In this document: positions 50,043 through 56,862 of the stretch, piece after piece
Numbering within the stretch: position 1 is the stretch's first letter
Layout of the letters: every line of letters starts with the position of its first letter
Assembly (NCBI RefSeq): GCF_000013625.1
Contig: NC_009659.1
Coordinates: 2,976,001 to 3,040,000, forward strand
Direction: 5' to 3'
Origin: Janthinobacterium sp. Marseille
GTDB lineage: Bacteria > Pseudomonadota > Gammaproteobacteria > Burkholderiales > Burkholderiaceae_D
DNA length: 64,000 bases
The notes under the pieces: model-generated
Databases searched by the model: none
Told to the model about the DNA's origin: nothing
Seen by the model: the letters and a program-made list of their open reading frames with translations, nothing else
Program-made: the position numbers and the translations under genes

Positions 50043-50711
50043 ATGATCAACAAAGTGGTCCTTGGCTTGCTGCTTGGCGCCTCCTCATCCTACGTCGCCG
50101 CGCAAACCGATATTCAGGTCCCGCCAAACAATGCCTACGCCCAGGACAGCCGCGGCGTCGTGACACGCAGCGCCTTCGGCCTGTGCTGGCGTTCCGGCAC
50201 ATGGACGCCGGGCGATGCAGTGGCCGGCTGCGACGGCGCGCTGGTCTCGCCAATCCCGAACCCGACCGCACCCGAAGTGGCCAGCCATCTGGATGGCAAG
50301 GTGGCACCAGCCGCCATTGCGGCAAATTCTTGTGATTTCACTATCGCGCTGGAAAGCGACCAAACTTTCGGCCTGAACCAGGCAGTATTAAATAGAGCCG
50401 CCAAAAGTCGCATAGACCGCGATGTCCTGCCAAAACTCACCGCCTGCAATGGCGCCAGCGGCATGACGATAACCGGATACACAGATCTGCTGGGTAATGC
50501 ACGCTCCAACCAGGCCTTATCGGAAAAACGTGCCGCCGCGGTCGCCGACTATCTAAAGAAAAAGGGCGTGACGGTCAATATGAAGGTCACCGGTGTCGGT
50601 GCCAGCCAGCCAGTCAAGGATTGTGACAGCAAATTAAACCGCACCAAATTAGTTGCATGTTTAGCACCAAATCGGCGCGTTTTAATAGAAATGCATAACT
50701 TGCCGAAATAA
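50043..50711 (+). CDS. OmpA-domain protein, divergent paralogue
   Basis: 222 residues. A signal peptide ends SSYVAAQTDIQ. Residues about 35-75 carry the motif LCWRSGTWTPGDAVAGCDGALV shared with the next OmpA gene. The C-terminal OmpA-type peptidoglycan-binding domain (about 120-220; TITGYTDLLGNARSNQALSEKRAAAVADYL, NRRVLIE) keeps the Asp and Arg that bind diaminopimelate but has Tyr for the usual His of GHTD and extra cysteines. It should link outer membrane to peptidoglycan. Divergent from gyrA and followed by a similar gene 316 bp downstream. Confidence 0.85.
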   Translation: MINKVVLGLLLGASSSYVAAQTDIQVPPNNAYAQDSRGVVTRSAFGLCWRSGTWTPGDAVAGCDGALVSPIPNPTAPEVASHLDGKVAPAAIAANSCDFTIALESDQTFGLNQAVLNRAAKSRIDRDVLPKLTACNGASGMTITGYTDLLGNARSNQALSEKRAAAVADYLKKKGVTVNMKVTGVGASQPVKDCDSKLNRTKLVACLAPNRRVLIEMHNLPK

Positions 50712-51027
50712 AAGAGTGCTTTTTATTAAAGATTTCTCAAAAACATGAACGTTTTTGATGTTCAAAGGTCAATGTTTTGCCAGGGGAAATATTTCTTAGC
50801 AAGCGTTGTTTAAACACAACGCTTTGGAAAAAACGTTAATTAGTCGATTTAGCAATCGTTCGTTGTAGTGGCGTGGTGTGGCAGAATGGAGTCAAGTTAA
50901 ACCATTGCATGCGAACAATTTGTTTCATGTGGTTGTTGAAGCGCGTGTTAATATCCATTTCCGATGTCATTCACGTAATTTTGCGCAGTTTAGTCTGCGG
51001 ATATCTCACTCGAGAGGAGAAAGAAAT
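50712..51027. other. Region between the two OmpA-type genes
   Basis: 316 bp. It holds a 9 bp inverted repeat AAGCGTTGT / ACAACGCTT (50801-50809 and 50816-50824, 6-base loop) without a T-run, and the promoter and leader of the second gene. The strong ribosome-binding site GAGAGGAGAAAG lies at its right end. No RNA gene is recognised. Confidence 0.5.
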
Positions 51028-51648
51028 ATGAATAAATTAGCAAAACTCGTCTTCGCTGCGTCCGCGATTGTCGCAATGTCTGCTCAAGCACAGACCGACA
51101 TCAAAGCAAGCACACCAAACAGCGCTTATGCTCAAGCTACCAACGGTACGATCGTTCGTAATTCGACCGGTCTGTGCTGGCACACTGGCTACTGGACACC
51201 GGCTGATTCGGTTCCTGGTTGCGACGGTGCCTTGGTTGCTGCTGCAGCACCTGCTCCAGCTTCACCAGCTCCAGCAGTTGTTCCAGTTCCAACCTCGGAA
51301 AAAGTAACTTTCGCAGCAGACGCATTCTTTGATTTCGACAAAGCAGTGTTGAAACCAGAAGGCAAAGCTAAACTGGACGACCTGACCTCCAAGCTGAACG
51401 GCTTGAATCTGGAAGTTATCATTGCTGTTGGTCACACTGACTCGGTCGGTTCCGATGCATACAACCAAAAACTGTCGGTTCGCCGCGCAGAAGCTGTTAA
51501 AGCTTACCTGGTTGGCAAAGGCGTTGATGCGAAACGTGTTTACACCGAAGGCAAAGGCGAAAAACAACCAGTTGCTACTAACAAAACAGCTGCTGGTCGC
51601 GCACAAAACCGTCGCGTAGAAATCGAAGTTGTTGGCACACGCAAATAA
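51028..51648 (+). CDS. OmpA family outer-membrane protein
   Basis: 206 residues from the ATG at 51028, preceded by GAGAGGAG; an open reading 50 codons longer begins at 50878 but has no signal sequence. Signal peptide ends AMSAQAQ. Then the CW-x2-GYWTPADSVPGCDGALV motif, an Ala/Pro-rich linker (PAPASPAPAVVPVP), and a canonical OmpA C-terminal domain (VGHTDSVGSDAYNQKLSVRRAEAVKAYLVGKG, NRRVEIEVVG). There is no N-terminal beta-barrel, so it is either periplasmic or anchored through the Cys-containing segment. Codon choice is strongly biased, suggesting high expression. Confidence 0.9.
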   Translation: MNKLAKLVFAASAIVAMSAQAQTDIKASTPNSAYAQATNGTIVRNSTGLCWHTGYWTPADSVPGCDGALVAAAAPAPASPAPAVVPVPTSEKVTFAADAFFDFDKAVLKPEGKAKLDDLTSKLNGLNLEVIIAVGHTDSVGSDAYNQKLSVRRAEAVKAYLVGKGVDAKRVYTEGKGEKQPVATNKTAAGRAQNRRVEIEVVGTRK

Positions 51649-51667
51649 TTCGTTTCTTGCGAAACCT

Positions 51668-51694
51668 AAACCCCGCTCCGGCGGGGTTTTTTTT
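51668..51694 (+). terminator. Intrinsic terminator after the OmpA gene
   Basis: CCCCGC-tccg-GCGGGG (51671-51686) flanked by AAA and followed by eight T residues. Confidence 0.93.
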
Positions 51695-51745
51695 CGTCCA
51701 TGCAAACAAGTACGCTCGCAGCACTTTCCAGTTATCATTTAGCCC

Positions 51746-52441
51746 ATGAATGCCGATCCTTTAGAACTGAAAAAATTTAGCGATTTGGCCCATCAATGGT
51801 GGGATCCAACATCAGAATTTCGTCCACTGCATGAAATCAATCCGCTGCGACTCGGCTGGATCAATGGTCGTGCACCATTGGCAGGCAAGAACGTAGTCGA
51901 TATCGGTTGTGGCGGTGGCATCCTGGCCGAATCGATGGCCAAGAGCGGTGCCAATGTCACCGGCATCGACCTGTCAGAAAAAGCACTCAAGGTTGCCGAT
52001 CTGCACAGCCTGGAATCCGGCGTACAAGTGCGCTATGAATTGATTGCCGCAGAAGACCTGGCCGAACGTGAAGCCGGTCGCTTCGACGTCGTGACCTGTA
52101 TGGAAATGCTGGAACACGTACCTGATCCGGCGGCCATCGTTGCTGCTTGCGCCAAGCTCGCGAAACCGGGTGGCAAGGTATTTTTCTCGACCATCAATCG
52201 CAATCCGAAAGCCTATTTGCATGCGGTGATCGGTGCCGAATATCTGTTACGCCTGCTGCCAAAAGGCACGCACGATTATGCCAAATTCATTACACCGGCA
52301 GAGCTGTCACGCTATGCACGTGAAGCAGGCCTGGACATCGACGCGCTCAAGGGTATGGGTTTCAATCCCCTGACCAAGATTTATTCACTGAACCAGGACA
52401 CAAGCGTCAACTATCTGGTTGCCTGCACCAAACCTGCCTGA
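51746..52441 (+). CDS. ubiG: Ubiquinone biosynthesis O-methyltransferase
   Basis: 231 residues beginning [39 protein letters not shown], the UbiG signature. The SAM-binding motif is [16 protein letters not shown], followed by VTGIDLS and EMLEHVPDP. It performs both O-methylation steps of ubiquinone synthesis. It is followed 68 bp downstream by gph, the same pairing as in many beta- and gammaproteobacteria. Confidence 0.96.
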   Translation: MNADPLELKKFSDLAHQWWDPTSEFRPLHEINPLRLGWINGRAPLAGKNVVDIGCGGGILAESMAKSGANVTGIDLSEKALKVADLHSLESGVQVRYELIAAEDLAEREAGRFDVVTCMEMLEHVPDPAAIVAACAKLAKPGGKVFFSTINRNPKAYLHAVIGAEYLLRLLPKGTHDYAKFITPAELSRYAREAGLDIDALKGMGFNPLTKIYSLNQDTSVNYLVACTKPA

Positions 52442-52509
52442 TCTTCGATCTACTGCAAGGCCTGCCATTGCGGCTAGGCCTTGCCTTCCTTACCTGTACA
52501 TGAGCCCGC

Positions 52510-53169
52510 ATGAAACTACGTACGCCACAAGCCATCCTGTTTGACCTCGACGGTACACTTGCGGACACTGCGCCCGACCTGGCCGGGGCAGTCAATCAAT
52601 TACGCATCGCCCGCGGGCTGGAACCGACCGACTACGAACTGTTGCGCCCTACTGCTTCCGCCGGTGCACGCGGCCTGATAGGCGCAGCCTTCGGCCTGAC
52701 ACCGCAAGATGCGGAATACCCGGAATTGCGCGATGCGTTCTTGAAGAATTACGAACAATCGATTGCGGTAGAAAGCCGTTTGTTCGACGGCGTCACCGAA
52801 CTGCTGGCGCAATTGCAAGCAGAAGGCATTGTCTGGGGCATCGTCACCAATAAGGTCAGCTACCTGACCGATCGCCTGGTACCGCAGATCGGCCTCGATC
52901 ATGCCGCCTGCGTCATTTCCGGTGACACCGCCAGCCATCCAAAACCGCACCCGGCTCCCTTGTTTGAAGCTGCCAAGCGCATCGGCATCGACCCGGAGCA
53001 CTGCTGGTATGTCGGCGATGATTTGCGTGACATCCAGGCGGGCCAGGCCGCCGGCATGACGACTATTGCGGCAGGTTGGGGTTATTGCGGCAATATCGCA
53101 CCGGCCAGCTGGAATGCCGATGCCCTGGCAGAATCTCCTGAGCAATTATTTACGTTGATCAATCGGTAA
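52510..53169 (+). CDS. gph: Phosphoglycolate phosphatase (HAD family)
   Basis: 219 residues. HAD motifs: I as LFDLDGTLADTAPD with the nucleophile Asp, II as GIVTNK, III/IV with KPHPAPLFEAAKRIG and YVGDDLRDIQAGQAAGM. Gph hydrolyses 2-phosphoglycolate formed in DNA repair and other pathways; a closely related alternative is N-acetylmuramic acid-6-phosphate phosphatase MupP, which lies beside ubiG in Pseudomonas. The neighbour therefore leaves both names possible. Confidence 0.88.
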   Translation: MKLRTPQAILFDLDGTLADTAPDLAGAVNQLRIARGLEPTDYELLRPTASAGARGLIGAAFGLTPQDAEYPELRDAFLKNYEQSIAVESRLFDGVTELLAQLQAEGIVWGIVTNKVSYLTDRLVPQIGLDHAACVISGDTASHPKPHPAPLFEAAKRIGIDPEHCWYVGDDLRDIQAGQAAGMTTIAAGWGYCGNIAPASWNADALAESPEQLFTLINR

Positions 53170-53231
53170 ATACAGGCCCACTTGAATCTGCGATGAATCA
53201 CCCCATCTAATGAGATACAATGGCAATGCTT

Positions 53232-53593
53232 GGGGGCGACCTGGTTTCGACAGGGGTTGCAAAGCAGCGCAGGGCATACCGAGGACTGGTCACCTCGTAA
53301 ATACAACCAGAAAAGTAATAACTGCAAACGATAACTCGTACGCACTAGCCGCTTAATAACCGGTTAGCTTCACACCGTTTCTTCCTTGGGGCGGGCTGGC
53401 AACAGCAGTGAAGTCATATACAAGGAATCGCGTCGGGCCGGGTCACTTGGCAAGACGTTAAATAATAGGTGACTCGCCTGTCCGAAGCGTGCGCGTCCGC
53501 GTCGTCCGGGTTAAATCAAATGGCAGCGCTAAGTATGTAGAACTGTCTGTAGAGTGCTTCTGGACGCGGGTTCGATTCCCGCCGCCTCCACCA
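53232..53593 (+). ncRNA. ssrA: Transfer-messenger RNA (tmRNA)
   Basis: About 362 nt, starting GGGGGCGACCTGGTTTCGAC and ending in the tRNA-like acceptor ...GCCTCCACCA, with the T-arm GGGTTCGATTCCC near the 3' end; the two ends pair as the acceptor stem. The tag frame GCA AAC GAT AAC TCG TAC GCA CTA GCC GCT TAA (53324-53356) encodes ANDNSYALAA, a betaproteobacterial-type proteolysis tag. It rescues stalled ribosomes with SmpB. The 3' end of ssrA is a favourite target of integrating elements, and foreign-looking DNA begins just beyond its terminator. Confidence 0.97.
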
Positions 53594-53600
53594 TAATGTG

Positions 53601-53634
53601 AAATCCCAACCCTTATCCGGTTGGGATTTTTTTT
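53601..53634 (+). terminator. Intrinsic terminator of ssrA
   Basis: AAATCCCAACC (53601-53611) pairs with GGTTGGGATTT (53619-53629); T residues continue to 53634. Confidence 0.93.
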
Positions 53635-53646
53635 GCCCGTTCCCCC

Positions 53647-53791
53647 TGTGTTGGCGCGGTTTCCGGCCCTTGGCCTCTTGAGCACGCACCTCCCGAAGTT
53701 GCCGTTCCCGGCGCACTTTCCGCCGTTTTTCTCTCTCTGTTCTCTGCTGCCCTCTTGAGCATTCAAGGCCCGAAGTCGTGTGTTGGCGCGG
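53647..53791. repeat. Interleaved short direct repeats near the element end
   Basis: Three motifs each occur twice: TGTGTTGGCGCGG at 53647 and 53779, CCTCTTGAGCA at 53674 and 53751, and CCCGAAGT at 53692 and 53769. The second and third keep the same 18 bp offset in both copies. This could be a recombinase-binding or end region of the element. Confidence 0.6.
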
Positions 53792-53857
53792 GTTTGCGGG
53801 CCATCGGTTTGCTTTTTCGCTTGCTCGGGAGCGCGCGACCGAGACAGCGAAAGGCAC

Positions 53858-53878
53858 AAAAAAACCGCCTTGCGGCGG
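53858..53878 (-). terminator. Intrinsic terminator of the recombinase operon
   Basis: On the minus strand CCGCC-GCAA-GGCGG is followed by seven T residues, 22 bases after the last stop of the operon. Confidence 0.88.
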
Positions 53879-53899
53879 CGTGTCGCTGTGGCAGGGATG

Positions 53900-54379
53900 T
53901 CAGCGCGAGCCTGCCACCAGGGCTTCACGTTGCGCCAGCCAGGACGACGACAACTTGCCGCGTAGCAACTGGCTGACGCCCACCTCAAGGTGTCCCAAGG
54001 CGATGGCTTCGATCAGATCGGGGGCCAGTTGCGCCAGTCGCCTCATCTTGCTCGCTTGGCCAAGGTCGATGCCTTCGGCCGCCGCAATCTCGGTCATGGA
54101 ACTGAACCGTCCCTCGTCCAGCAGGCGCTGCCAGTGGTGCGCGAGGCCGAGCGCCCGCATCAAGGATGTGTCCTGCGCCATCTCTCGCACCTGCCGCTCG
54201 CGGCGGGCCTCGTCCAGAAATTCCTGCGGTGCGTCGAGCGGCGTGATGACCTGCTTCTTCAGACCCCGGCGCACCAGCGTCCAGGGCAGGAAGGTTTCCA
54301 TCTGCACGCCACCCGCTGGCAACGGTGTCTGATAGGTCACTGGGTCGCCTTTAGCGTGGCCGCGATGTTTTTTGCTCAT
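53900..54379 (-). CDS. Recombinase-associated protein, ParB/HTH-like, paralogue 1
   Basis: 159 residues. A basic N-terminus (MSKKHRGHAKGD) and the METFLPWTLVRRG segment precede a helical core (LMRALGLAHHWQRLLDEGRFSSMTEIAAAEGIDLGQASKMRRLAQLAPDLIEAI) that looks like a helix-turn-helix followed by LAPD-[LI]-IE. The same core occurs in the neighbouring 123-residue protein and, as I know the family, in C-terminal parts of some serine recombinases of similar elements. It probably binds DNA and assists the recombinase. Its start overlaps the upstream stop as ATGA. No function is established. Confidence 0.75.
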   Translation of the reverse strand: MSKKHRGHAKGDPVTYQTPLPAGGVQMETFLPWTLVRRGLKKQVITPLDAPQEFLDEARRERQVREMAQDTSLMRALGLAHHWQRLLDEGRFSSMTEIAAAEGIDLGQASKMRRLAQLAPDLIEAIALGHLEVGVSQLLRGKLSSSWLAQREALVAGSR

Positions 54380-54747
54380 ACGTCCTCCTCGAAACTAGAC
54401 ATAAGCTGGCGCTGCGCGTGCCAGTCAACCATCAGACGGTTTCGCTGGAACCACATCAGCGTCAGCCGCCGTGGCTGCTTGCCCGCCATGAATTGCTCAA
54501 TGATGTCGGGGGCCAGCAAGGTCAGGCGCAGCAGTTCGTTGACTACCGAGTGGTGCAGCTTCTCTGACCGGGCGATGGCCGATCCGCTCTGCATCGCGCC
54601 GGTGTCCAGCAGATGCTGCCAGTAGAAGGCACGTGCTACACCGTCGAGCAAGGTGACGTCGTGGACGCTGCGCTCGTCTGTGACCACGCGCTGGACGCCA
54701 CGGCGGCGAAACGTCAGTGGCACAAAGGTTTCCATCGGATCAATCAT
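54376..54747 (-). CDS. Recombinase-associated protein, ParB/HTH-like, paralogue 2
   Basis: 123 residues, related to the gene downstream: both have M-E-T-F-[LV]-P near the start, then a W-Q-[HR]-L-L-D-x-G helix, an HTH-like stretch (SGSAIARSEKLHHSVVNELLRLTLLAPDIIEQFMAG) and R-x-x-L near the end. Starts at 54747 with an ATGA overlap to the recombinase. It may be an accessory DNA-binding factor that sets recombinase direction or site choice; this is inference from position only. Confidence 0.75.
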   Translation of the reverse strand: MIDPMETFVPLTFRRRGVQRVVTDERSVHDVTLLDGVARAFYWQHLLDTGAMQSGSAIARSEKLHHSVVNELLRLTLLAPDIIEQFMAGKQPRRLTLMWFQRNRLMVDWHAQRQLMSSFEEDV

Positions 54748-56135
54748 CAGGCTTCGACCTCCAGCAGTTCGGCACCGATACTGTCAGGAGCGAATTCCTT
54801 GATCAGCGCGTTCCAACCCACCTCCCGCCACTTCACCTTGATCCCCTGCACCTCGCCCGCGTGGACGAGGTCGATCCGCTCAATCATCAGGTTGGCAATG
54901 CGGTGGCGCTCGACCGGGAACAGTTGATCCCACACGTTGTTGAGCCGTCCCATCGCCATCACGGTGGTGGCCTCGTCGATCTGGGCCCCGTTGCGTTGGA
55001 TGTGGCGCACCACCGACGCCACCGTTTCGGGGCTGGTAAGCACTGTGCGGATCTGAGCCACCACCGCCCCCTCAATCTCCAGCGCGGGCAGGCGTTCATA
55101 GCTCTTGCCCGGCGCGCCGAACCGCGCTTCCGACTTGGACACGTAGTAGTGGTACTTACGCCCGTTCTTGCGCGAGTAGGTCGGGTACATCCGTTCGCCC
55201 GATGGCGCATACAGCAGGCCGCGCAGCAAGGCGTCGGTACGCGACCTGATCTTAGTTTCCACCGACCGGGTGTGGCCATCCTTGGCCAGCACCTCGTGAA
55301 CGCGCCCCCACAGACCGGGATCGATGATGGCCTTGTGCACGCCCGGGAACCAACTGCCCTTGTGCGATATCTCCCCGAGGTAGATGCGGTTGCGCAGCAG
55401 CTTGTGCATGTACTTCTTGTCGATGCGCGCACCCGGCCGAGTTTGGCCGTCTTGGGTCGTCCACGCCTTGGTGGTGATGCCGTCCAAGGTCAGGTTGACG
55501 GCAATCTGGGTGGGCGAGCCGATGGTGAGCATCTCCTCGAAGATACGGCGCACCACCGCAGCTTCGGTGTCATTGATGACGAGCAGACGCTTGTCAACGT
55601 CGTAACCCAATGGCGGTACGCCACCCATCCACATCCCTTTGCGCTTGCTGGCGGCGATCTTGTCGCGGATTCGTTCGCCAGTGACTTCGCGCTCGAACTG
55701 GGCGAAAGACAGCAGCACGTTCAGCATCAGCCGCCCCATCGATGTGGTGGTGTTGAATTGCTGCGTGACCGACACAAACGACACGCCGTGGCGCTCGAAC
55801 ACCTCGACCATCTTGGAAAAGTCGGCAAGGCTGCGCGTGAGGCGGTCAATCTTGTAGACCACGACAATGTCGACAAGACCGCGTTCGATGTCCGCCATCA
55901 GGCGTTTTAGCCCGGGCCGCTCCGTGTTGCCGCCTGAGAAACCAGGGTCGTCGTAATCGTCGGCCACGGGAATCCAGCCCTCAGCGCGCTGGCTGGCAAC
56001 GTAGGCGTGGCCAGCCTCCCTCTGGGCATCGATGGAGTTGAATTCCTGATCCAGCCGTTCGTCCGATGACACCCGGCAGTAGACGGCGCAGCGTCTACGC
56101 GCTTTAGGAGATGCGATTTTGGCAGCATCGCTCAT
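54747..56135 (-). CDS. Large serine recombinase
   Basis: 462 residues. Resolvase-type catalytic domain (residues about 14-160) with nucleophile S23 in YCRVSSDE, the active-site R in YKIDRLTRS and GERIRDKIAASKRKG; then a Recombinase domain (WMGGVPPLGYDV onward, about 170-290) and a region at the place of the zinc ribbon (GLLYAPSGERMYPTYSRKNGRKYHYYVSKS) that has lost the usual cysteines. It should integrate and excise the element. It is joined to the upstream DUF2924 gene and the downstream gene by ATGA overlaps. Such DUF2924-linked recombinases are common in proteobacterial prophage-like elements. Confidence 0.92.
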   Translation of the reverse strand: MSDAAKIASPKARRRCAVYCRVSSDERLDQEFNSIDAQREAGHAYVASQRAEGWIPVADDYDDPGFSGGNTERPGLKRLMADIERGLVDIVVVYKIDRLTRSLADFSKMVEVFERHGVSFVSVTQQFNTTTSMGRLMLNVLLSFAQFEREVTGERIRDKIAASKRKGMWMGGVPPLGYDVDKRLLVINDTEAAVVRRIFEEMLTIGSPTQIAVNLTLDGITTKAWTTQDGQTRPGARIDKKYMHKLLRNRIYLGEISHKGSWFPGVHKAIIDPGLWGRVHEVLAKDGHTRSVETKIRSRTDALLRGLLYAPSGERMYPTYSRKNGRKYHYYVSKSEARFGAPGKSYERLPALEIEGAVVAQIRTVLTSPETVASVVRHIQRNGAQIDEATTVMAMGRLNNVWDQLFPVERHRIANLMIERIDLVHAGEVQGIKVKWREVGWNALIKEFAPDSIGAELLEVEA

Positions 56136-56584
56136 AGCGCACCTCGCTTGCCGGTCAAGCCAAAGAACAGCGGCCCCGAGCAGTGCGTGCCGGTGATCTG
56201 CCGTGCAACGGCGGTTAGGCTCTTGAAGGTGTTGCCCTCGTATTCGAACAGGCCGTCGGCGGTGACCGCCACCTTGTGCTCAAGATCGCCCCATTCGCGG
56301 AGCAGCACGGTACCGGGCGCAAAGTTGATGTCACGCGGACGCGCCCGCAGCTTGATCTTGGAGTGCTTGGCTCCGATGGCCTCCAGGCGCTGGCGGGTGT
56401 TGTGCGCCAAGCCGCCAAAAGCATCTTCCTGCATCTTGTACGCGATGCGCGACTCGATGAAGGCACGGTTGGGGTTGATAGGTCGGCAATTGAAGTACCG
56501 ATCCCACACTGGCCAAAGCTCAGCAATGGGCAGTGTGGACAGCTCCGCAATCTTTGCAGCGACGGATGTTTGTTTCTCGTTCAT
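56132..56584 (-). CDS. DUF2924 protein, recombinase partner
   Basis: 150 residues from the ATG at 56584, which has CAGGAG about 8 bases upstream; a GTG at 56587 is one codon earlier. The DUF2924 pattern is clear: AKIAELSTLPIAELWPVWDRYF near the start, RIAYKMQEDAFGGL, and the C-terminal G-T-V-L-x-R-E-W-x-G-x-x-H-x-V-x-V segment (PGTVLLREWGDLEHKVAV) ending with SLTAVARQITGTHCSGPLFFGL. It is always found next to serine recombinases of this class and is probably an accessory recombination protein. Confidence 0.9.
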   Translation of the reverse strand: MNEKQTSVAAKIAELSTLPIAELWPVWDRYFNCRPINPNRAFIESRIAYKMQEDAFGGLAHNTRQRLEAIGAKHSKIKLRARPRDINFAPGTVLLREWGDLEHKVAVTADGLFEYEGNTFKSLTAVARQITGTHCSGPLFFGLTGKRGAL

Positions 56585-56775
56585 CACAACTTCTCCTGTT
56601 GATAGGGGGTTGTATGAACGCGCTGGTCGGGCAGGAAGCCAAGGCCAACTTCTCTCTGTTTTGGCTCGTTTCCAACAAGCGTGCGCACGATGGCTGCCGC
56701 AAGGATGGCGGTAATTTCACCAGCACGGGCGCTGGCGCTCATCTCCAAGGGAGATGCAAGTTTGATGTTGTTCAT
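56584..56775 (-). CDS. Small conserved protein upstream of DUF2924
   Basis: 63 residues from the ATG at 56775 (MNNIKLASPLEMSASARAGE) with GGAG just upstream; an ATG seven codons earlier is possible. A hydrophobic Ala/Ile stretch (ITAILAAAIVRTLVG) is the only visible feature. Its stop overlaps the start of the DUF2924 gene, so the two are translationally coupled. I have no function for it; it looks like a fixed member of the recombinase operon. Confidence 0.7.
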   Translation of the reverse strand: MNNIKLASPLEMSASARAGEITAILAAAIVRTLVGNEPKQREVGLGFLPDQRVHTTPYQQEKL

Positions 56776-56862
56776 GACGGCTCCGGGGAATAGCAACTGT
56801 CATGAATATTGAACGTGATCCTCCGAAGCGGATGGCAACGCAGGGTAATGGCTGGATCAATC

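Larger units (their letters stand above)
53594..53899. other. Junction between ssrA and the mobile element
   Basis: 306 bp without a gene. It holds the ssrA terminator, a set of short repeated motifs (53647-53791) and the terminator of the minus-strand recombinase operon. The change to G+C-rich sequence around 53636 suggests the element's left end lies here, but no attachment core can be fixed without the right end. Confidence 0.6.

Noticed and set aside
53458..53988. Minus-strand frames across the ssrA 3' end and junction
   Set aside because: They cross the tmRNA and its terminator and have low-complexity Arg-rich translations.
54717..55910. 397-codon open frame on the plus strand
   Set aside because: Antisense to the serine recombinase and without any known pattern; the recombinase frame has clear catalytic motifs.
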